This document shows positions 46,029 to 56,298 of a stretch of 64,000 bases of DNA, in pieces. Numbering within the stretch: the stretch's first letter is position 1; every line of letters begins with the position of its first letter. The translations under genes were made by a program, and so were the position numbers. The notes under the pieces are model-generated. The model saw only the letters and a program-made list of their open reading frames with translations. It did no database searches and was not told the DNA's origin. This DNA is from CAWAVN01 sp963825075 (GTDB lineage: Bacteria > Planctomycetota > Planctomycetia > Planctomycetales > Planctomycetaceae): NCBI GenBank assembly GCA_963825075.1, contig CAWGRX010000037.1:1-64000 (forward strand), in the 5' to 3' direction.

Positions 46029-47961
46029 CTATTTCTCCGGTCGACTCAGGCCTTCCAGATACGCGAGGATCTCCAGCACCTCATCCTTGGTGAAACGGTC
46101 CAAGAGGGCTTTGGGCATCATGGATTTGGAGGACTTCACCATCTCTTCGATTTTCTCGCGGGGAATCACTGTGGGCTTGGGGGCTTCCGGGTTGATGAGC
46201 AGGCTGATGGAATCCTTGTCCTCGGCCGTCACGATGCCCGTCAGCGGCAAGCCGTCGGTGGTCAACACGACCCGCACCTGATACTTCGGCTCGATGCGAT
46301 GCGAGGGATCCAAAATCTCCCTGAGCACGCCCCCCCGATCGCCTTTCCATCTTTTGAACACGTCCGTCAACTCCGGCCCCACCTTGCCGCCTTCGCCTTG
46401 GATCCGATGGCAGCCGGCACACGTGGCTTCCTTAAACAGCTTCGCCCCGATCTCCGGCGATCGGCCTTGTAGCCCCGCATCCAAACCACCCTGGAAATCT
46501 TCGATGGTCCAGGCTTTCACAAACTCGCGGTTGCTGCCGATGGGATCTTTGGGCTTCTGCGGGTTTTTGAGCCAGACGTCGAGATCGGGAACGACGACCA
46601 TCACGCCGTACATACGCATCCAATGCCGGGGGAAGGTGCAGACGTAGGGATATTCGCCCGGCTCTTTCGGAGCGGTGAACGTCAGCCGTTCGAGCTGCCC
46701 CACCGGAACCATGTTCGTGGCGTGCAGGACCTTGTCCGACCGGGGCACATAGGGCTTGCCCTCGAAGCCGGGATTCGGCCCCAACACCGCACCGGCTTCC
46801 GCGACCTCTTGCAAAGCCCCCGGCTCTGTGATGACGAAGTTATGCGGCATCAAGTCGTCATTCTTTAAGACAACCTGCACCGGCCGGCCGGCTTCCACCG
46901 CGAAATACGCCGTGTCATAACGCATCTCTTCTTCGACGGTATGAATCTGCACGACCCGCACCGTCACCGCCCGCAACCGCTCGCGGTAAGACCGGGCCGA
47001 CTCCACCGGCAGGCTCGCGAGCAGTTGATCGGCAAGTTGCATCGCATTCAAAAAATCTTCCGTCGTCCGCATTGCCGCCGGCGTCGTCTCGGCCAATTCC
47101 ACGAGAACCTTCGCCAGATCGGCCACCGTGGCGGAACGGCGTTCTTTGGGGGGAATCTGCAAAAGCGTCCGCACTGCCGCGGAACGAAACTTGGCTTCGG
47201 ACACAAACGGAGCCACCCGCTCAAACGTCTCCGCGGGTTTTGCAGGCACGGCCGCCAATGCTTCAATCGCCGCTGTTCGCACCGCGGGCGGTTGCTGCTT
47301 GTCCAAGAGTTTGACGACCGGATCCCACAAAGGCGAGCGTTGCTTGGGATCGGGAATCAATCGCACCGCCGCCAGCCAATCCAAGCGTGGATTCCTTCGA
47401 TTTCGACGCCGACTGCCAGGCCGGCGAAGTTTCGCCCGCGACGATCAATCCCGCATACCCGCTTGGCCGCAGCAGTTTGTTTTCCGCTTTCGTCGCTTCT
47501 TCCAAAGCTGGTTTCTTCGCCGCCAACTCCGGCATCGGCAGTTCAAGCAACATTGCTGTGAGTTGTGCCGCGGTGCGCTGGTCCTGCCGATCCTCCGCCT
47601 CCAAGGTATCGATCGCGGATAACAACTCGGAAGCGGCGTCGGATTTGTTGATCGCGGCCAGCCCCGCCAGCGCCTCATCCCGATCCTGCCGAGCCATCCC
47701 CGCCCGCGTCAGAATAGCCGTATAGACCGGGACATACTTCGGATCGTCGGTCTTCCGTTCGACCAAGAGCAGCCGCGCGTTATCGAGCCGGTTCAGTTGA
47801 AACCAAACAATCCGCGGATTCTTATCCAAAAAAACCTTGGGCGGCGGAATGGTTTCCTTGGTCGCACCGTGTTGGTAATGATGCACATGCGTTTGCGCAG
47901 CGAGGTTGCAAAGGGAACAACAGAGACACCCAGCGGCAATCAAAAGCAGAATTCGGTTCAT
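46029..47961 (-). CDS. Secreted azurin-like plus cytochrome c protein, PVC type (one frame break)
   Basis: This is about 643 residues after removing one base near 47390 (SASKSK-NPRLDWLAAV). A signal peptide (MNRILLLIAAGCLCCSLCNL) is followed by HVHHYQHG. A helical HEAT-like middle leads to a plastocyanin/azurin-like domain (NDDLMPHNFVITEPGALQEV, then YPYVCTFPRHWMRMYGVMVV with Cys/His/Met copper ligands). A C-terminal PVC-type cytochrome domain follows, with heme motif CAGCH and a distal Met in KSMMPKALLDRFTKDEV. It is probably periplasmic electron transfer for the neighbouring dehydrogenase-like protein, whose stop is 62 bp upstream. Confidence 0.85.
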
Positions 47962-48023
47962 AGCTTGAAATGGCGAAGAACGGGCGGACGACATTATCTT
48001 CATAATTGGTCATTGGTGCTTGG

Positions 48024-50713
48024 TCATTGGTCATTTAGTTCTAATTGCCGCAGCGTCTCTTCCAGCGTGTACTCCAGCCATTTGTCCGTGTCGTGGTTGA
48101 GGACTTCCAAGGCGGCTTCCATCGCGGCGTCGCCTTTGAGGAAACTCAAAGCCCGCACGGCTTCCAGGCGGACGCGGCCGTGGTCGTCGCCCGCCATTTT
48201 TTTCAAAATCGCCAAGGGGTTCTCGATGCGGTCCAGCCAATACGACAGCACCCGCACCGCGGCGGCGCGGGCCCGGTAGTCCGTGGCGTTTAAGAGTTGA
48301 TCGAGTAGTTCGCGGTTGACGTGATTATGCGTCTGACAGACCCAGAGGGCTTCGAGCAGGTTGTGCTCGTAATCTTTGTCGCCGGGCGATTGCGATTCGG
48401 ATCCATTTTTTGAGTTCCGCGATGACCTGGTCCGAATCCCGCTCGGCCAATTCCCGGCGGGCGCGGTAGCGGGTGCGGTCTTCGTACGCTTTGAGGAGTT
48501 CCAGAAGGGCCGGGATTGATTCGCCGGCGATTTTTGCAGGTTGGACCAAAGGCCGGCCCGCATACGTCACCCGCCAAATCCGGCCGTGGCTATGGTCGCG
48601 GCTCGGATCGCGGAGGTTATGTTGGAGATGCCCGATGAGGGCGTTATGCCAATCGACGATGTAGAGCGCCCCATCCGGGCCGAATTGCACATCCACCGGG
48701 CGGAAGTTGCCGTCTTCGCAGGACACCAAAGCCGTTTTTTCTTTGGCCCCGAAACCGGAACCGTCATCGAGCATCGACAACCGGAGTACCGCCCGATCGC
48801 CAATGACGTTGGTCAGCAGAAAATCGCCCTGGTCCTCGTCTGGAAAATTCCGGCTGGAGACGATTTCGCATCCCGCCGACGGCCTTGTGCGCTTATCGTA
48901 AAACGTGGGATAGGCCAACCGGCCGCGCTGCTCTTTCTTTTTGAAGTGGTTCACGCGGTCGCTTTGGGCGCCGCCCACGTGCTTGTTGGGATAGTCCATC
49001 TTGCCCGTGATTGGCGCGGCCCAGTAGCTGTAGCCGGGTGAGGCGTCGGCGACAAAGTCCTGCCCCCAGCGGTCGAACACGTGCCCCCACGGATTGGCAA
49101 AGGCGAAGTTAATGTAGGAGGCGAATTTTTCCGTGCGGGGATCGTACCGCCAGACGCCGGCTTCGTGCATGCGGGTCAAACCGTAGGGACTTTCGACTTG
49201 GGAATACTTAAAGGTCCCTTCCTGGAAATACAGCCCGCCGCCCGGCCCCCACTCGAACGCCGCCAGCCCGTGATGCGAGTCGGCCGAGTCGAACCCCACA
49301 AGCTGCCGAACGCGAACGTCGGCCTTGTCGTCGCCGTCGCTGTCTTTGAGGAATAACACATCCGGCTGCTGGGCGACAAACGCGCCGCCCCGGCCGATCT
49401 CAAAACCCGTCGGCTGATAGAGGCCGCCTGCGAAAACTTTGCACTCATCAGCCCGGCCGTCTTGGTTGTGGTCTTCAAAGATCAGTAGCTTGTCGTCGAG
49501 CTTCGTTTTGGGTTTCCAATGCGGATAAGACGCCATCGTCGAAACCCACAGCCGGCCTTTGTTGTCGAAGTTGAGCGCCACTGGATTCGCCAGCTCCGGG
49601 AACTGTTCTTCCGAAGCGACGAGATCAATTTGATAGCCCGGCGCAAGCTTGAAGAGTTTTTGCTGCTGCTCCGCGGTCAGATAATCCAGCGAACCGAGTT
49701 TGCCCGCCTTGCGATTCTTGTCGTTTGGTCCGCCGATGTTGGTTTTGGGCGTGATGAAGGGTAGCGTGCCCGTGTCGTCGATTTTTTCGGGAACTTCTTT
49801 CCCCTGGGCGATTGCCCAAATCCTCTGGTCGCGGTTGGCGGTCATTTGATCGAGAATCGCCCGCTCGCGCTCCATTACGTCGGTGTTGTTGTAGGTGCCA
49901 TCCGAGCCGGCTTTGCCGCGGGCTCCGTAAATCGAATACCCATTCACCGCCCGGTAGCGATGCCACCAGTGGAAGTTCTTGTCGTCGATGGCTTCCTTGA
50001 GCTTAGGATCAAAGGCCACGCCCTTCGCATCGAACAATCCTTCCATCAAAATTGGAGCCAAGGCTTTGTAGCCCGCCGCGTTGAGATGGATGGCATTTAA
50101 CGTCAGCCGTTCTTTGGATTTCTCGAACAGCTCTTTTGTCGGATGAAACACATCCACAAACCCCGCGCCGGTTTTCTCGGCAGCGTTTTTGAGGGCGGCT
50201 GTGTAGAGTTCCAGGTTTTTGTTTTGAGTTTCGCCGTCGGGCAGGTTGGAATCGCCCGTGTTCTCGAACGCGATGGGCGAGATCAGCACGACGCGCGGGT
50301 GATCTTGGCCGTTGTATTCTTGAGCTTTGGTATGTTCCACCAAATGGCCCATGTCTTCGCGGAACTTGTCCACTCCCTTTTCTCCCGCGAAGGATTCGTT
50401 GAGCCCAAAGAAATACAGCACCACCGTCGCCCCGCTGTGCTTGAGGTGCGAATCGGGGTCGCCGAAGTTCTGGGAACGAATCCGCTCGAACGGTTCATCA
50501 CCGGGAAAACACAGATTGCGAACCACAAGCTCCTTCTGCGGGAAATTCTTTATAGAGCAAAGTTTCCCAAGCGTTCTGATGCTGCATTCGCTCGCCGAGC
50601 GCATTTCCCACCAGGCAAATGTGATCCCTCTGTTGCAGTTCCAGAACCGCGGCTTGGGAAAATGTCGGAATGAACAAAAGCGAAAACGCGATGAGCGACA
50701 GGGAGCGAGTCAT
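48024..50713 (-). CDS. SGNH-hydrolase plus PVC-type dehydrogenase beta-propeller protein (two frame breaks)
   Basis: Removing one base at each break gives about 895 residues. The signal peptide (MTRSLSLIAFSLLFIPTFSQ) precedes an SGNH domain (ERMQHQNAWETLLYKEF, RNLCFPGDEP, FFGLNESFAG, HLNAAGYKALAP). Next comes a membrane-bound-dehydrogenase-type beta-propeller (NPVALNFDNKGRLWVSTMAS, QQPDVLFLKDSDGDDKADV, VDVQFGPDGALYIVDWHNAL), and HEAT-like repeats end the protein. The breaks are near 50535 (CCC for CC) and near 48405 (A6 for A5). It is probably a periplasmic oxidoreductase acting on carbohydrate. The usual C-terminal cytochrome is missing here and is encoded by the next gene. Confidence 0.87.
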
Positions 50714-50769
50714 ATAAGGAGCCTATGAGATCAAAAGTCGAGGGACACGGCACGCAACCGGCACATTGG

Positions 50770-51795
50770 TCATTCGGATTTCCCGCTCTGCGGGAGGATC
50801 GGCGAATCCCAGCCGGCGATGTCGGCGGGTTTCACGTTCTTGCGGTAGCCGCCGAAGCGGAACGTCGTCGGCTGGTAGGGGCCGACGAAATCGATTTTCG
50901 CATCGGCTTGGATATCCTTTTCCATTCCCGCCGACCAGAAACAGGCATTGACGAGCATGCGGCGGAAGTCATCGTTCAAGATGTCTTCCGAGGCTCCATA
51001 GGTCGTTGTAAACACCCGGCCTTTTTTGCCGGCGGCGTTATTGTATTGCCGAACCCACGCGCCGGGGCACGGCTTTTTGTCTTTGGCGACAGGGGAGTCG
51101 ATCTTCATACCGTCGAGCGGTTGGGCGAGAGCGAGCACCTGGGAATCGGCGAGCGGCTCGGTCCAATAGCCGCCGGCTTGGACCCAAGGCTGCGACACAC
51201 CGCGCAGGATCGGATGCGACTTGGCCTCATCCACGAGAATCAGCCGCGTGCTCATCGCGTGGTTCTTGCCGTAGTGCCCGGCCCACGTTTCGCCCAAAAC
51301 CTGCCGGCCAAAACCGCCCGGCATTTCCTTGCCGGGGTTGTTATAAGAAAACCTGGCGAACTCGGAACTTTTGGGAATCTTGAAGGCGTGCGTCGATGTT
51401 CTCAAACCGACCACCGGCCCCGCGCGGTCCAGGTAATCCACGATCGGCTGCATCTGCTGTTTGGGAAAATCCTGAAAACGGAGAAAGATCACCATCAAAT
51501 CGGCCGTCTTCAGAACCTCGGTGCCGGGCATATAGCTGGACCCCGGCAGGATGTCGCCGGTTTTAGGATCGACCGAAAACAACACCGTGCACTTAAAACC
51601 ATGATGCTTCGCCAAGATGCGGGCGAGCGCGGGCAGGGTTTCTTCCGAACGATATTCGTGATCGCCCGCCAAAAACACTATGTGCTTGCCCTGCCCCGCA
51701 CCGGAACTGCCTTCATAAACCACCGGTTGCGCACACACGGGCACCGCAAGAAACATGAGTGCCAACACGGGCAGAGTTTGTTTGATCCACGACAT
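50770..51795 (-). CDS. ThuA-like domain protein, secreted
   Basis: This 341-residue protein has a signal peptide (LPVLALMFLAVPVCAQ). The ThuA fold (class I amidotransferase-like) begins HIVFLAGDHEYRSEETLPAL and continues with LMVIFLRFQDFPKQQMQPIV, GPVVGLRTSTHAF and RVFTTTYGASEDILNDDFRR. ThuA proteins take part in sugar utilisation (trehalose in rhizobia) and in planctomycetes often accompany PVC-type dehydrogenases, as here. No catalytic Cys/His pair is certain. It lies 56 bp upstream of the SGNH/propeller gene on the same strand. Confidence 0.9.
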   Translation of the reverse strand: MSWIKQTLPVLALMFLAVPVCAQPVVYEGSSGAGQGKHIVFLAGDHEYRSEETLPALARILAKHHGFKCTVLFSVDPKTGDILPGSSYMPGTEVLKTADLMVIFLRFQDFPKQQMQPIVDYLDRAGPVVGLRTSTHAFKIPKSSEFARFSYNNPGKEMPGGFGRQVLGETWAGHYGKNHAMSTRLILVDEAKSHPILRGVSQPWVQAGGYWTEPLADSQVLALAQPLDGMKIDSPVAKDKKPCPGAWVRQYNNAAGKKGRVFTTTYGASEDILNDDFRRMLVNACFWSAGMEKDIQADAKIDFVGPYQPTTFRFGGYRKNVKPADIAGWDSPILPQSGKSE

Positions 51796-51867
51796 AAACG
51801 GCCTCGGTCAGGTTCGGGAATTCGGATGGGAAAAATCCAGTATAACCCCGATCCCAACCCGCCGCCA

Positions 51868-52287
51868 TTATGTCTGTTGTTCCGCCCCGTCCCAAAGCCA
51901 ATCGAGTTTCACGCGGACCAGCGAAAACAGCAGCAGCGCCAGACTCGCGCCGACAACATCCATCACGAAATCCCACACATCGGCGGTCCGGCTCTCAATG
52001 GGGATCTGCAAAATCTCATCGAGCGCCGCATAAATCGCAGCGGCCGCGAAGATGAGAATTGCGAGTTTTCCGTTCCAGAACTTCCGCGCGGAGAGCCATA
52101 ACGACAAGAACCAGACAAAGCCGCCGTAAAACACGAAATGCACGAACTTGTCGGTGTTCCGCGGAACGCCTTCGACTTCGGGCATGGGCATGTGCGTAAG
52201 AACAAAAATTGTCAGCCAATACGCGGCGAACAGCCCCGCCAACACGCGGGGATGCCGCGATAGAACGCCCCGCCAACGAATCGTCAT
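51868..52287 (-). CDS. VanZ-family membrane protein
   Basis: This 139-residue protein has about four membrane segments. The VanZ pattern is visible: a short helix, then THMPMPEVEG, NTDKFVHFVFYGGFVWFLSL, and the conserved acidic helix YAALDEILQIPIESRTADVW with DFVMDVVGASLAL. VanZ-like proteins confer low-level teicoplanin resistance in enterococci, but most relatives are of unknown function. It starts 15 bp after the aminotransferase stop and is probably in the same operon. Confidence 0.9.
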   Translation of the reverse strand: MTIRWRGVLSRHPRVLAGLFAAYWLTIFVLTHMPMPEVEGVPRNTDKFVHFVFYGGFVWFLSLWLSARKFWNGKLAILIFAAAAIYAALDEILQIPIESRTADVWDFVMDVVGASLALLLFSLVRVKLDWLWDGAEQQT

Positions 52288-52302
52288 GCCGGCCTTTCCG
52301 AT

Positions 52303-53570
52303 TCATCCTGCGGGATACGGTTTCGCCAATCGGTACTTGGGATGTTTCTCCAGCCAACTGGCGAGGCGGTCGGTCCGCGAAATGGCGACCGGCAGAAAAT
52401 CGAGGGCGGCTTGCAATCGGTCGTTCGGCTCGGCACAGCTAAACCGCAAGAAACCGTGGCCCGCTTCGCCGAAGCATTCGCCGCCCAAACATGCCACGCC
52501 GAAGTTATCGTCCGCCCCTTCGAGCAGGTAGAGGGCGAAACCGTGGCTCGTCACGCCCAGCTTGTTGCACACCGGGGCGATATTGGGGAACACGTAAAAC
52601 GTGGAGGTGGGATCGATCGTCTGAAAGCCTTCGATTTTATTAAGGCCGGCGGTGAGGAGTTCCACTTTTTCGCGAAACTTCTGCATGGCGCTGTCGCGTT
52701 CGGCGGAATCGTTTTCGAGGGCCGCCGCCCCCGCAAGTTGCACCAGCGCCGGCGTGCAGGAGAGCGTGGTGTTGATCATCTTGCCGATTATCTCGGCAAT
52801 CTCCGGCGACGACACCGCAAAGCCCAGCCGCCAGCCGCTCATGCTGTAGGACTTGCTGAAGGTGTAGGCGGCGACGCATTGCTCCATCATGCCCGGCTGC
52901 TCCAAAAGCGAATGATGCTGGCCCCGCCAGACCATGTGGCAGTAAGGTTCATCGCTGAAGACCGCCATGTTCTTGCCGCCAATCAAATTCGCAAGTCCGA
53001 CAAGGTCCTCCTCGTGTCGCCACGCCGCCGGTGGGGTTGTGGGGCGAGTTTAAGAAGATCGCCTTCGGAGCCGGGATCTTCCTTAAGGAACTTTTCGACG
53101 GCAGCGAGGTTCGGGCGGAACTCGCGGGATTGTTCGAGTGCCGAAAACACCGCCCTCGCGCCCCGGCGTTCGATGTTCGGGACATACGTCGGAAAATGCG
53201 GGCTGAACACCAAGACGCCGTCGCCGGGGTTCAGAAAGGCTTCGCAGAAGAACTGCTCGAAAATCTTCGCCCCCGGCCCGACGACGATGTTCTCTTTTTC
53301 GGCGCGGATGTTGAACTCGCGGGACACGAACTTCGCCGCCGCCTCGCGGAACACCGGCAAACCGGGCGAAGGGCAGTAATGCGATTGGTTTTCCTCGATG
53401 GCCTTGGTGCCGGTGGCTTTCGCGGACGCCGTGCTGTTAAACGGGCTGTCGCCGATCTCAAGTTCCACAACGTCCTTGCCCGACGCTTTGAGCGCTTTAG
53501 CCGCCGCTAACACAGTAAACGCCGTTTCCACCGTCAACGATTTTGCAAACTCACTAAACTGAGCCGTCAC
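52303..53570 (-). CDS. Class I/II PLP-dependent aminotransferase (two frame breaks)
   Basis: This is about 421 residues after removing one base near 53065 and one near 53000. Conserved segments are VELEIGDSPFNS, GPGAKIFEQFFCEAFLNPGD, LNSPHNPTGG (the Asn-Pro-Thr-Gly motif), VFSDEPYCHMVW, the PLP-lysine segment TFSKSYSMSGWRLGF and CLGGECFGEAGHGFLRFSCA with the substrate-binding Arg. It transfers amino groups between an amino acid and a 2-oxo acid. GTG 53570 gives the start TAQFSEFAKSLTVETAF. The neighbours (ROK, VanZ) do not point to a pathway. Confidence 0.88.
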
Positions 53571-53665
53571 AGATTTGTCCTTTGGGTTGTATTTTTCAAG
53601 ATGCCGAAAACTGAATGACAGTATGGGAATCAGCGGGCGAAGAAACAAGGGTGCTTGGTCAGGCG

Positions 53666-54607
53666 TCACAGAGCAGCGGCCATTGCCAGAGCACCATGGA
53701 TGACGACCTCTTCGCCGAGCAGGGCAGGTACGATTTCATAGCTGCCGACCAAAGGAGGAAATGCGAACTGGCGGACGAATTGGCGCAAGGGGCGGAAGAA
53801 CAACTCTTCCCCGCTCAATGAAACGCCGCCGCCGATGACGATAACATTTGGAGCGAGCAGCGTGATGACTTGTGCGATACCCCAACCCAAGGTTTTGATC
53901 GCGGTTTGCCAAACCTCGATCGCCAGCGGGTTGCCCTCGGCGGAGAGTTGGGCGATCTGTTTGGCGGTGAGAGATTCGATGTCTCCCGCGCAAAGCGTTA
54001 ATAACTCGGACATTTCTTCGGTCCGGTGGGGAGAACGCAGCCGATTGAGGATCGCGCGTTCGATACCTCTTCCGCTGGCGAAGGCTTCGACGGTTCCATC
54101 GAGTTCGTTCGCGTCCAGTCCCACGCGAAGATGACCGATCTCCGCAATCGCCGGTCGGCCGGTGCCGTCGGATCGGCCATCGATCACAAACCCTCCGCCC
54201 ACGCCGGTGCCGACGGTGACATAAAACACCCGGCCAGAATTTTTCCCCGCACCGAATTTGGCTTCCGCGAGAGCCGCCACGTCGCAGTCGTTCCCCAGCA
54301 CGGTCTGCCGACCGAAGGTGTTTTGCGACCAATCGACCAGCGGAAACTCATCCCAACCGGCGATCTGATGACTGGTCGTGACCTTCCCTGTCGCCGGTTC
54401 CACCGGCCCGCCGAAGCCGATGCCGATGCGAGTGATCTGGTAGCGACCCAGCAGCGACGATCCCACCGCTTCGATCTCTGCTAAAATCCCCTTGGCCCCC
54501 AACAGCGGATCCACATCGCTGCGTTCCAAAGCCTCGAGCGAAGAGCCATCCCCCGCTCCTACGCCCAATTGCAACTTGGTGCCGCCAATTTCAATGCCGA
54601 GGAACAT
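53666..54607 (-). CDS. ROK-family sugar kinase
   Basis: This 313-residue protein is a glucokinase-like ROK member. It has the phosphate loop FLGIEIGGTKLQLG, IGIGFGGPVEPATGKV, the catalytic Asp in VLGNDCDVAALAEAK, VTVGTGVGGGFVIDG and IVIGGGVSLSGEELFF. The ROK zinc motif (CxCGxxGC) after GHLRVGLDA is absent; the corresponding segment reads ELDGTVEAFASGRGIE, so this is a zinc-free ROK subtype. It probably phosphorylates glucose or a related sugar in the cytoplasm. ATG 54607 starts directly with the conserved strand. It is first in a minus-strand run of six genes. Confidence 0.92.
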   Translation of the reverse strand: MFLGIEIGGTKLQLGVGAGDGSSLEALERSDVDPLLGAKGILAEIEAVGSSLLGRYQITRIGIGFGGPVEPATGKVTTSHQIAGWDEFPLVDWSQNTFGRQTVLGNDCDVAALAEAKFGAGKNSGRVFYVTVGTGVGGGFVIDGRSDGTGRPAIAEIGHLRVGLDANELDGTVEAFASGRGIERAILNRLRSPHRTEEMSELLTLCAGDIESLTAKQIAQLSAEGNPLAIEVWQTAIKTLGWGIAQVITLLAPNVIVIGGGVSLSGEELFFRPLRQFVRQFAFPPLVGSYEIVPALLGEEVVIHGALAMAAAL

Positions 54608-54628
54608 CGCTGGAACTTCGTGGTGCAA

Positions 54629-55270
54629 AAGATTGTGAAGAAAGATTCGCTTTGGAACGAATTACGGGAGAACACCGCCTTTGGGGATTGGCATTTTCGC
54701 AGCCCAACCTCGAGGATTCAATCATGTTACCTGGGCGACGGTTGTTTTTGCTGGAGACGATTCCTGGAACCTTTTAATTCTTGGCGGCACGCAATTCGTC
54801 GGCCGGCACATTGCAGAGGCACTTCTCGTCAGCAGGAGGCCGGTTGAAAACACGCTCCATGAATCAACCTCTGCATGGGCCAAGGAGAATTTCACTCACC
54901 CCGCTCTCACAAGGCAATGATGCGGGCGTCGACATTGAGGACTTGAACGTGGCGGGCAAATTCCACGCAGGGCTTTTTCCAGTGAGCATGACCCGGACAA
55001 CCAGCGCAACCAGCGGGCCATGTGATTCCCCGATCACCTCCCGCACAAGCGGTGATCCGCGGAAGCCGTGGACAAAAGAGACGAGGAAAGCGTATGCCGA
55101 AGTCCTTCCCGTCGGTGGAAATGATGGTTTCAGGAAAATTATGGAGAAATCGCGTGATAGAATGCGAACCAAAACGCCAATGACATACCCTCGTTCCCGT
55201 AGTGATGCCGAGTTCCTTTCGTCGGACTCGCTTCATCTGGGCCGTTCGTTTTGAAGGAGGAGCGATCCTG
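54629..55270. other. Intergenic stretch with decayed gene pieces
   Basis: I see no intact gene in about 640 bp. It holds an epimerase fragment (54768-54860, plus strand) and minus-strand frames between 54864 and 55236 with partly coding-like sequence, such as HWKKPCVEFARHVQVLNVDA near 54950, that switch frames and match nothing I know. Confidence 0.4.
54768..54860 (+). pseudogene. Fragment of an NAD-dependent epimerase/dehydratase gene
   Basis: The plus strand reads NLLILGGTQFVGRHIAEALL, an unmistakable extended-SDR start with the GxxGxxG-type nucleotide loop. It goes into VSRRPVEN and then unrelated sequence. No methionine start with a ribosome binding site and no downstream catalytic part are present, so this looks like the remnant of a deleted gene. 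Confidence 0.55.
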
Positions 55271-55624
55271 ATGCAAACGCCAACCGCGTCCGTTCTTTGT
55301 TTCTTGGCGGCCTCTCTGCTGGGGGCGGTCGGGCAGTTTCTGTATAAGTCCGGTGCCGATCAAGCATCAGGAACGATCGCGTCTTATCTCCTCAACCCGC
55401 GGCTCATTGGTGGGGTGATTTGCTACATTGCGGTGATGGTCCTGTTCGTCGCGGCGTTTCGTTTCGGTGGGGCGTTGAGCGTCTTGTATCCGATCTATGC
55501 GACGACGTTTATCTGGGCTGCGCTGATCGCCGGGTGGGTCTATGATGAACCCATTCGGCCGCTGAATATTCTGGGGATGATGCTTCTGGTTGGCGGGATG
55601 TGCCTAATGGGGGTCCGAAGATGA
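55271..55624 (+). CDS. Small DMT-superfamily membrane protein (ArnE/EmrE-like), possible lipid flippase
   Basis: This 117-residue protein has four membrane segments (CFLAASLLGAVGQFLYKSGA, LIGGVICYIAVMVLFVAAF, ALSVLYPIYATTFIWAALIA, LNILGMMLLVGGMCLMGV), the size of one EamA/SMR unit. Such half-size proteins act as dimers; ArnE/ArnF flip lipid-linked sugars. The motif SVLYPIYATTFIW resembles the SMR signature region. ATG 55271 is chosen over upstream starts. Its stop overlaps the next start by ATGA, linking it to the phospholipid genes. Confidence 0.82.
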   Translation: MQTPTASVLCFLAASLLGAVGQFLYKSGADQASGTIASYLLNPRLIGGVICYIAVMVLFVAAFRFGGALSVLYPIYATTFIWAALIAGWVYDEPIRPLNILGMMLLVGGMCLMGVRR

Positions 55625-56298
55625 ATCCGGTCGATCGGCGTCCCCTGGCCTCACGCCAATGGCGGTGGTCGAATGCGGTGGCAAAGGGCCTGGCCCGCCG
55701 CGGTGTTACGCCCAACGCGATTTCCGTAGCGGGGATGATCTTCGGCCTATTCGCGGGTCTCGCGCTGGTTGTGACCCGCCGGGCGGGCTTCGAGACGGCG
55801 GGCTTTCTGGCCGCGGCCGTTTTCATTCAGTTGCGGCTGCTTGCAAACCTGTTTGACGGCATGGTGGCCGTGGAGCAGCAAACCGTTTCCCCGCTGGGTG
55901 CGCTCTATAACGAAGTGCCGGACCGCATTTCGGATGCGGCCACGCTCATCGGAGCGGGGTTCGCTTGCAGCGGCAGTCCCACGCTGGGGTATGTGGCGGC
56001 GCTGCTTGCGATCTTCATCGCCTACATTCGCGCACAAGGCCGGGTCGCCGGGGCGCATCAGGAATTCTGCGGCCCGATGGCCAAGCAACAACGGATGGCG
56101 GCCGTGACCATCGCCGCGATTGTCGCCGCGGCCCTCCCCAGCGAATGGCAGCCGATGCTGGAAAACCCCTCCGGTTGGGGAACGATGGCTTGGGCGCTCG
56201 CCGTGATCATTCTGGGCGAGATCATCACCGTCATCCGGCGACTTTATCGAATCGGGCAGGCTGTGAAAGAATCGCCCAGCACCGAGGCCCAGCCATGA
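55621..56298 (+). CDS. CDP-alcohol phosphatidyltransferase family protein with altered motif
   Basis: This 225-residue membrane protein has about six hydrophobic segments. The family transfers a phospho-alcohol from a CDP-linked donor and has the motif DxxDGxxAR-x8-G-x3-D-x3-D. Here the region reads NLFDGMVAVEQQTVSPLGAL followed by YNEVPDRISD. The first and third Asp are replaced by Asn, and Arg by Val; the second and fourth Asp remain. It may be a specialised subtype or have changed activity. It is translationally coupled to the genes on both sides by ATGA overlaps. Confidence 0.85.
   Translation: MNPVDRRPLASRQWRWSNAVAKGLARRGVTPNAISVAGMIFGLFAGLALVVTRRAGFETAGFLAAAVFIQLRLLANLFDGMVAVEQQTVSPLGALYNEVPDRISDAATLIGAGFACSGSPTLGYVAALLAIFIAYIRAQGRVAGAHQEFCGPMAKQQRMAAVTIAAIVAAALPSEWQPMLENPSGWGTMAWALAVIILGEIITVIRRLYRIGQAVKESPSTEAQP

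Noticed and set aside
50725..52101. Plus-strand open frame of 458 codons opposite ThuA and VanZ genes
   Set aside because: It crosses two real genes and their spacer and has antisense composition.
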